From positions 12,955,361 through 13,019,360 of the forward strand of contig OX336343.1 in the NCBI GenBank assembly GCA_946902875.1: 64,000 nucleotides of DNA. The letters run 5' to 3'. The stretch comes from Nematopogon swammerdamellus. Lineage: Eukaryota; Arthropoda; Insecta; Lepidoptera; Adelidae. The notes beneath the pieces are model-generated. The model searched no databases. It worked only from the letters and a program-made list of their open reading frames with translations, and was not told where the DNA came from. Made by a program: the position numbers and the translations under genes. Numbering within the stretch: the stretch's first letter is position 1; each line of letters begins with the position of its first letter. Shown in pieces: positions 61,475-64,000 of this stretch.

Positions 61475-62190
61475 GAGATGGTTTAGCTTCTTTCTGAACG
61501 CAGCTCGGCCTTCGGCATCGCCCTTAGTTACTTGCTTTATTCGAGATGGTTTATCATTTGTCAGAACGTAGCTCGGCCTTCGGCCTCGCCTTAGTTACTT
61601 ACTTTCTTCAAAAATGTTTACCTTCTTCCTGAACGCAGCTCGGCCTACGGCCTCGCCCTTAGTTACTTGCTTTCTTCGAGATGGTGTATGGTCTTCCCGA
61701 ATAGAGCACGGCCTTCGGCCTCGCCCTTAGTTACGTACTTTCTTCAAGATGGTTTAGCTTCTTCCTGAATGCAGCTCGGCCTTCGGCCTCGCCTTTAGTT
61801 ACTTACTTTCTTCAAGATGGTTTAGCTTCTTTCTGAATGCAGCTCGGCCTTCGGCTTCGCCCTTAGTTACTTGCTTTCTTCGAGATGGTTTTTCAATTAT
61901 TCGAACGTAGCTCGGCCTTCGGCCTCGCCTTAGTTACTTACTTTCTTCAAGATGTTTTAGCTTCTTCCTGAACGCAGCTCGGCCTGCGGCCTCGCCCTTA
62001 GTTACTTTCATCGAGAAAGAATATCGTTTACGTGAGCGCAGATCCGCCTTCGGGCCCGCTTTTAGTTATTTACTTTCTATTTTTGAAATGCGAATTTCAC
62101 GCGAGCGAAGCCGCGGGCAACAGATATATAAATTTTATTGCACCAATGACAGCGACATAACTTCGACTTTCAATTATTTTTTTATTTATC
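61475..62190 (-). repeat. Minisatellite-bearing lepidopteran repeat, reverse orientation
   Basis: About nine units carry the reverse complement of the GGCGAGGCCGAAGGCCGAGC core (61497-62060), followed by GTGAGCGCAGATCCGCCTTC, the terminal module ATTTCACGCGAGCGAAGCCG (62093-62112) and the tail TTTATTGCACCAATGACAGC...TTTATCAAACAA. The same order and tail occur at 1-553, so both are copies of one element. Confidence 0.75.
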
Positions 62191-62372
62191 AAACAATTTG
62201 TCACCGGCCAGCTCACGTCGAGATGACAGTTCTCCGTTGTCAACACGACATTTACAGACCTACCAAGTTATCTGTGAAGTGGCAGATCAGGAACTAACGG
62301 AAGTGTCATTCGGCTGTCATATATGTGAAAGCGTGTTCAGTTCGAGTTTTCTGTCTTTAAAGAGCATTTTAT

Positions 62373-62765
62373 CATGCCGAAAGCTATTCACAGTGATGCC
62401 CGGAATTTAATCCTAAAAGTAAAATAGTTTAAGAAGAGGATCCTCGACAACAAGCGCCGATAATTCCATTTCATCAGATGTACAAAAGAATATAAGCTGC
62501 TACAGATTAGTGCTGCCAGTTGTAAACAAAATTTTTCCCACATACATAACAGATACATTTTAATTTGATGTTTTGTGATTGATTGAATTTTCAGGCTCAT
62601 TTCCAAAATTTTTAAGGAAAAGAACGCTGCAGAAGAAACACATACAAAAGTCACAACAGCTGGTAAAATAAGACAAAGAAAAATGGTTTTATTCGCGTTG
62701 ATTCATTTTACCGTGAGGTCATCTGAAGAAAAGTTCATAAATTTTATTCGGTGAGAAAAGAAATA
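62373..62765 (+). pseudogene. Transposase-derived multicopy gene, N-terminal pseudogene with intron
   Basis: The + strand reads MPKAIHSDARNLILKVK from 62373, then (after a stop and frame change) QQAPIIPFHQMYKRI. After an intron-like gap (GTAAAC at about 62521 to TTTTCAG at 62594) it continues GSFPKF in one frame, or LISKIFKEKNAAEETHTKVT, then TAGKIRQRK in another. This layout resembles the N-terminal part of a multicopy lepidopteran protein family that ends in a DDE-type (IS630/Tc1-like) catalytic domain. The catalytic part is not seen here beyond scattered similarity, and several stops are present. Confidence 0.4.
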
Positions 62766-63107
62766 CCGACCTACAAATGGCTTCTGGATGTACTAGAAAA
62801 ACCAGGAAAAACACGAAATAACTGCTTGGAGATCTAGATATTCGCAAGAAAAAAAGGAAAAAGAGAACACCCAAAACAATATGCCTGGGGTGTGGCCTAT
62901 TGATCACGACTATCATAATACGTGTACAACTGAAATTACAGCGAAATCAAGTGATCAGATCATACCTTATTGTAAACCAGGATTTGAATAAAAACAATTA
63001 TTTTTGAGTACATATACTAATTTTTCACATTGAAATTGCATCCTCTATTTATTTCACTATTTACGAATAAGATATTTGTTTATACCAATATTTGGTTTTT
63101 ATTTATT
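62766..63107. other. Unassigned, possibly decayed continuation of the pseudogene
   Basis: A-rich sequence with broken frames (for example AWRSRYSQEKKEKENT near 62826-62875). No clear domain was seen. It ends with AT-rich sequence before the inverted-repeat element. Confidence 0.35.
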
Positions 63108-63694
63108 GACGTGATAACGTCACGTCTTATAAATTGATGAACACCGGCTGCACGCACGAAAAAGTGTCACGTTCCATCTGAACCTGTGTCTGCAAGCGAG
63201 AGCCCGTAAAAAGCGATAGAGAGGCATATATGGAGAGTAGGAAATACAAAATATATTTTTCCGTCTTTTGCGAGTCTCGGACCCGCGGTCCCTGCCACCA
63301 ATATTGTGTGACGTCTTAACCACCCGGCTAAATCGATCATGTACTTGCGAAGCGAATTCGGTCAACAGTAGGTGAAGATTTCATGGCGTTCGCAGTTAGG
63401 TAGGTGTTGCAACGTTGTAGTATGCGCTTTGATATGTAGATGGCGTTATGTAGGATTATAAATGAAATACTTCAGGGGTAGTTTACTTGATTCGCAGTTA
63501 GGTAGGTGTTGCAACGTTCTAGTATGCGCTTTGATATGTAGATGGCGTTATAGGATTATTGATAAAGTAGGTAGACTTAATTATGTGTTATGTAGAAATT
63601 TACAAATTTAAAGTTTATATTGATAATTAATATTATTAGTTTTTAAAGTACCAACCGTTCCCAGTAGTTTTACCACTTTATGACGTTATCACGT
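63108..63694. mobile_element. Inverted-repeat element containing a tRNA-like segment
   Basis: ACGTGATAACGTCA (63110-63123) and TGACGTTATCACGT (63681-63694) are perfect 14-bp inverted ends. On the minus strand 63345-63262 reads like a tRNA-related pol III head: TAGCCGGGTGGTTAAGACG (A-box-like) and GCGGGTCCGAGACTCGC (B-box-like). The right half holds a tandem duplication of about 100 bp (TTCGCAGTTAGGTAGGTGTT at 63388 and 63489, GATATGTAGATGGCGTTAT). It could be a MITE that captured a SINE or a SINE family with structured ends. Confidence 0.5.
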
Positions 63695-64000
63695 AAAACT
63701 ATCGTCCGTAAACCGACTTTACAGACAACCAATTTTTTTAGCATAGTTTTGATAACAAACAAGTAATAAAATCTATGGGGGAGGCTATGTTCAGCAGTGG
63801 ACGTCTTGTGGCCGATAATTGTAGCAAAATAGCTATTCTAAATAGTCAACCACATATTACGTAAAATATCTTGACTTAGGGCCCGGCCACAGCCGCACCG
63901 CGCCGCACAGTGCAACCAAAATACGATTTTGCGGACATCGCTTGATTTCTCCGAAACTTTTCAAGATAATGCTCTGACATTTTGCATGAATAATCTTGAA
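63695..64000 (+). repeat. RTE-like LINE 3'-end fragment and unassigned edge
   Basis: GGGGGAGGCTATGTTCAGCA then GTGGACGTCTTGTGG (63777-63811) is close to the conserved 3' terminus of lepidopteran RTE-type LINEs. The rest to the window edge, including GCCACAGCCGCACCGCGCCG (63886-63905), is unassigned. Confidence 0.4.

Noticed and set aside
63262..63345. A genuine tRNA gene
   Set aside because: Only A- and B-box-like segments are present; the cloverleaf is not complete and the segment is embedded in an inverted-repeat element.
1..64000. CRISPR arrays, bacterial operons or ribosome binding sites
   Set aside because: The window is clearly eukaryotic; the direct repeats lack uniform short repeats with unique spacers and no cas-like genes exist.

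Overview
The window looks like nuclear DNA of a moth or butterfly. No complete host gene is visible. Instead there is a dense nest of transposable elements of types common in Lepidoptera: tRNA/5S-headed SINEs, Jockey-like LINEs, mariner, piggyBac, Copia and Ty3/Gypsy elements, and short GC-rich modules carrying the lepidopteran core CCCGCGGCTTCGCTCGCG. Only three short stretches look like host coding exons (9360-9494, 9653 or 9711-9880, and 46224-46351, all + strand). Their splice sites and reading phases are compatible, so much of the window may be one large, transposon-filled intron.

Layout. 1-9350: minisatellite-bearing repeats, a SINE, LINE and mariner remnants, inverted-repeat elements and a GC-rich unassigned stretch. 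9360-9880: candidate exons. 10293-14495: decayed Copia element (- strand). 14551-15013: TTAA-flanked MITE. 15634-17865: long inverted-repeat composite holding a (TCTG)n repeat and a SINE. 17880-19880: decayed Jockey-like LINE (- strand). 20252-26661: a young, apparently intact Ty3/Gypsy element of the CsRn1 type (+ strand), with identical 263-bp LTRs, a tRNA-Trp-like primer site, Gag and Pol joined by a textbook -1 frameshift signal, and an extra third ORF. 27344-45851: an 18.5-kb LTR-type element with 2.5-kb LTRs and no recognisable gag or pol; it encloses a long perfect palindrome, a helicase fragment and a 3-kb array of 130-bp repeats. 46224-46351: third candidate exon. 46352-64000: SINEs, foldback elements, a piggyBac relic (50615-52488), a Jockey-like LINE (59269-61135), further minisatellite modules and a transposase-derived pseudogene.

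The two most interesting objects are the Gypsy element and the giant element. The Gypsy element appears able to make Gag, a Gag-Pol fusion by ribosomal frameshifting, and a 119-residue single-pass membrane protein ending in a PPxY late-domain-like motif. The giant LTR element has the hallmarks of retrotransposition (4-bp target duplication, TG...CA LTRs, a candidate primer site, LTRs differing at roughly ten bases plus one 82-bp indel) but seems non-coding, so its reverse transcriptase and coat must come from elsewhere. All identifications were made by reading sequence and translations; no database search was run.
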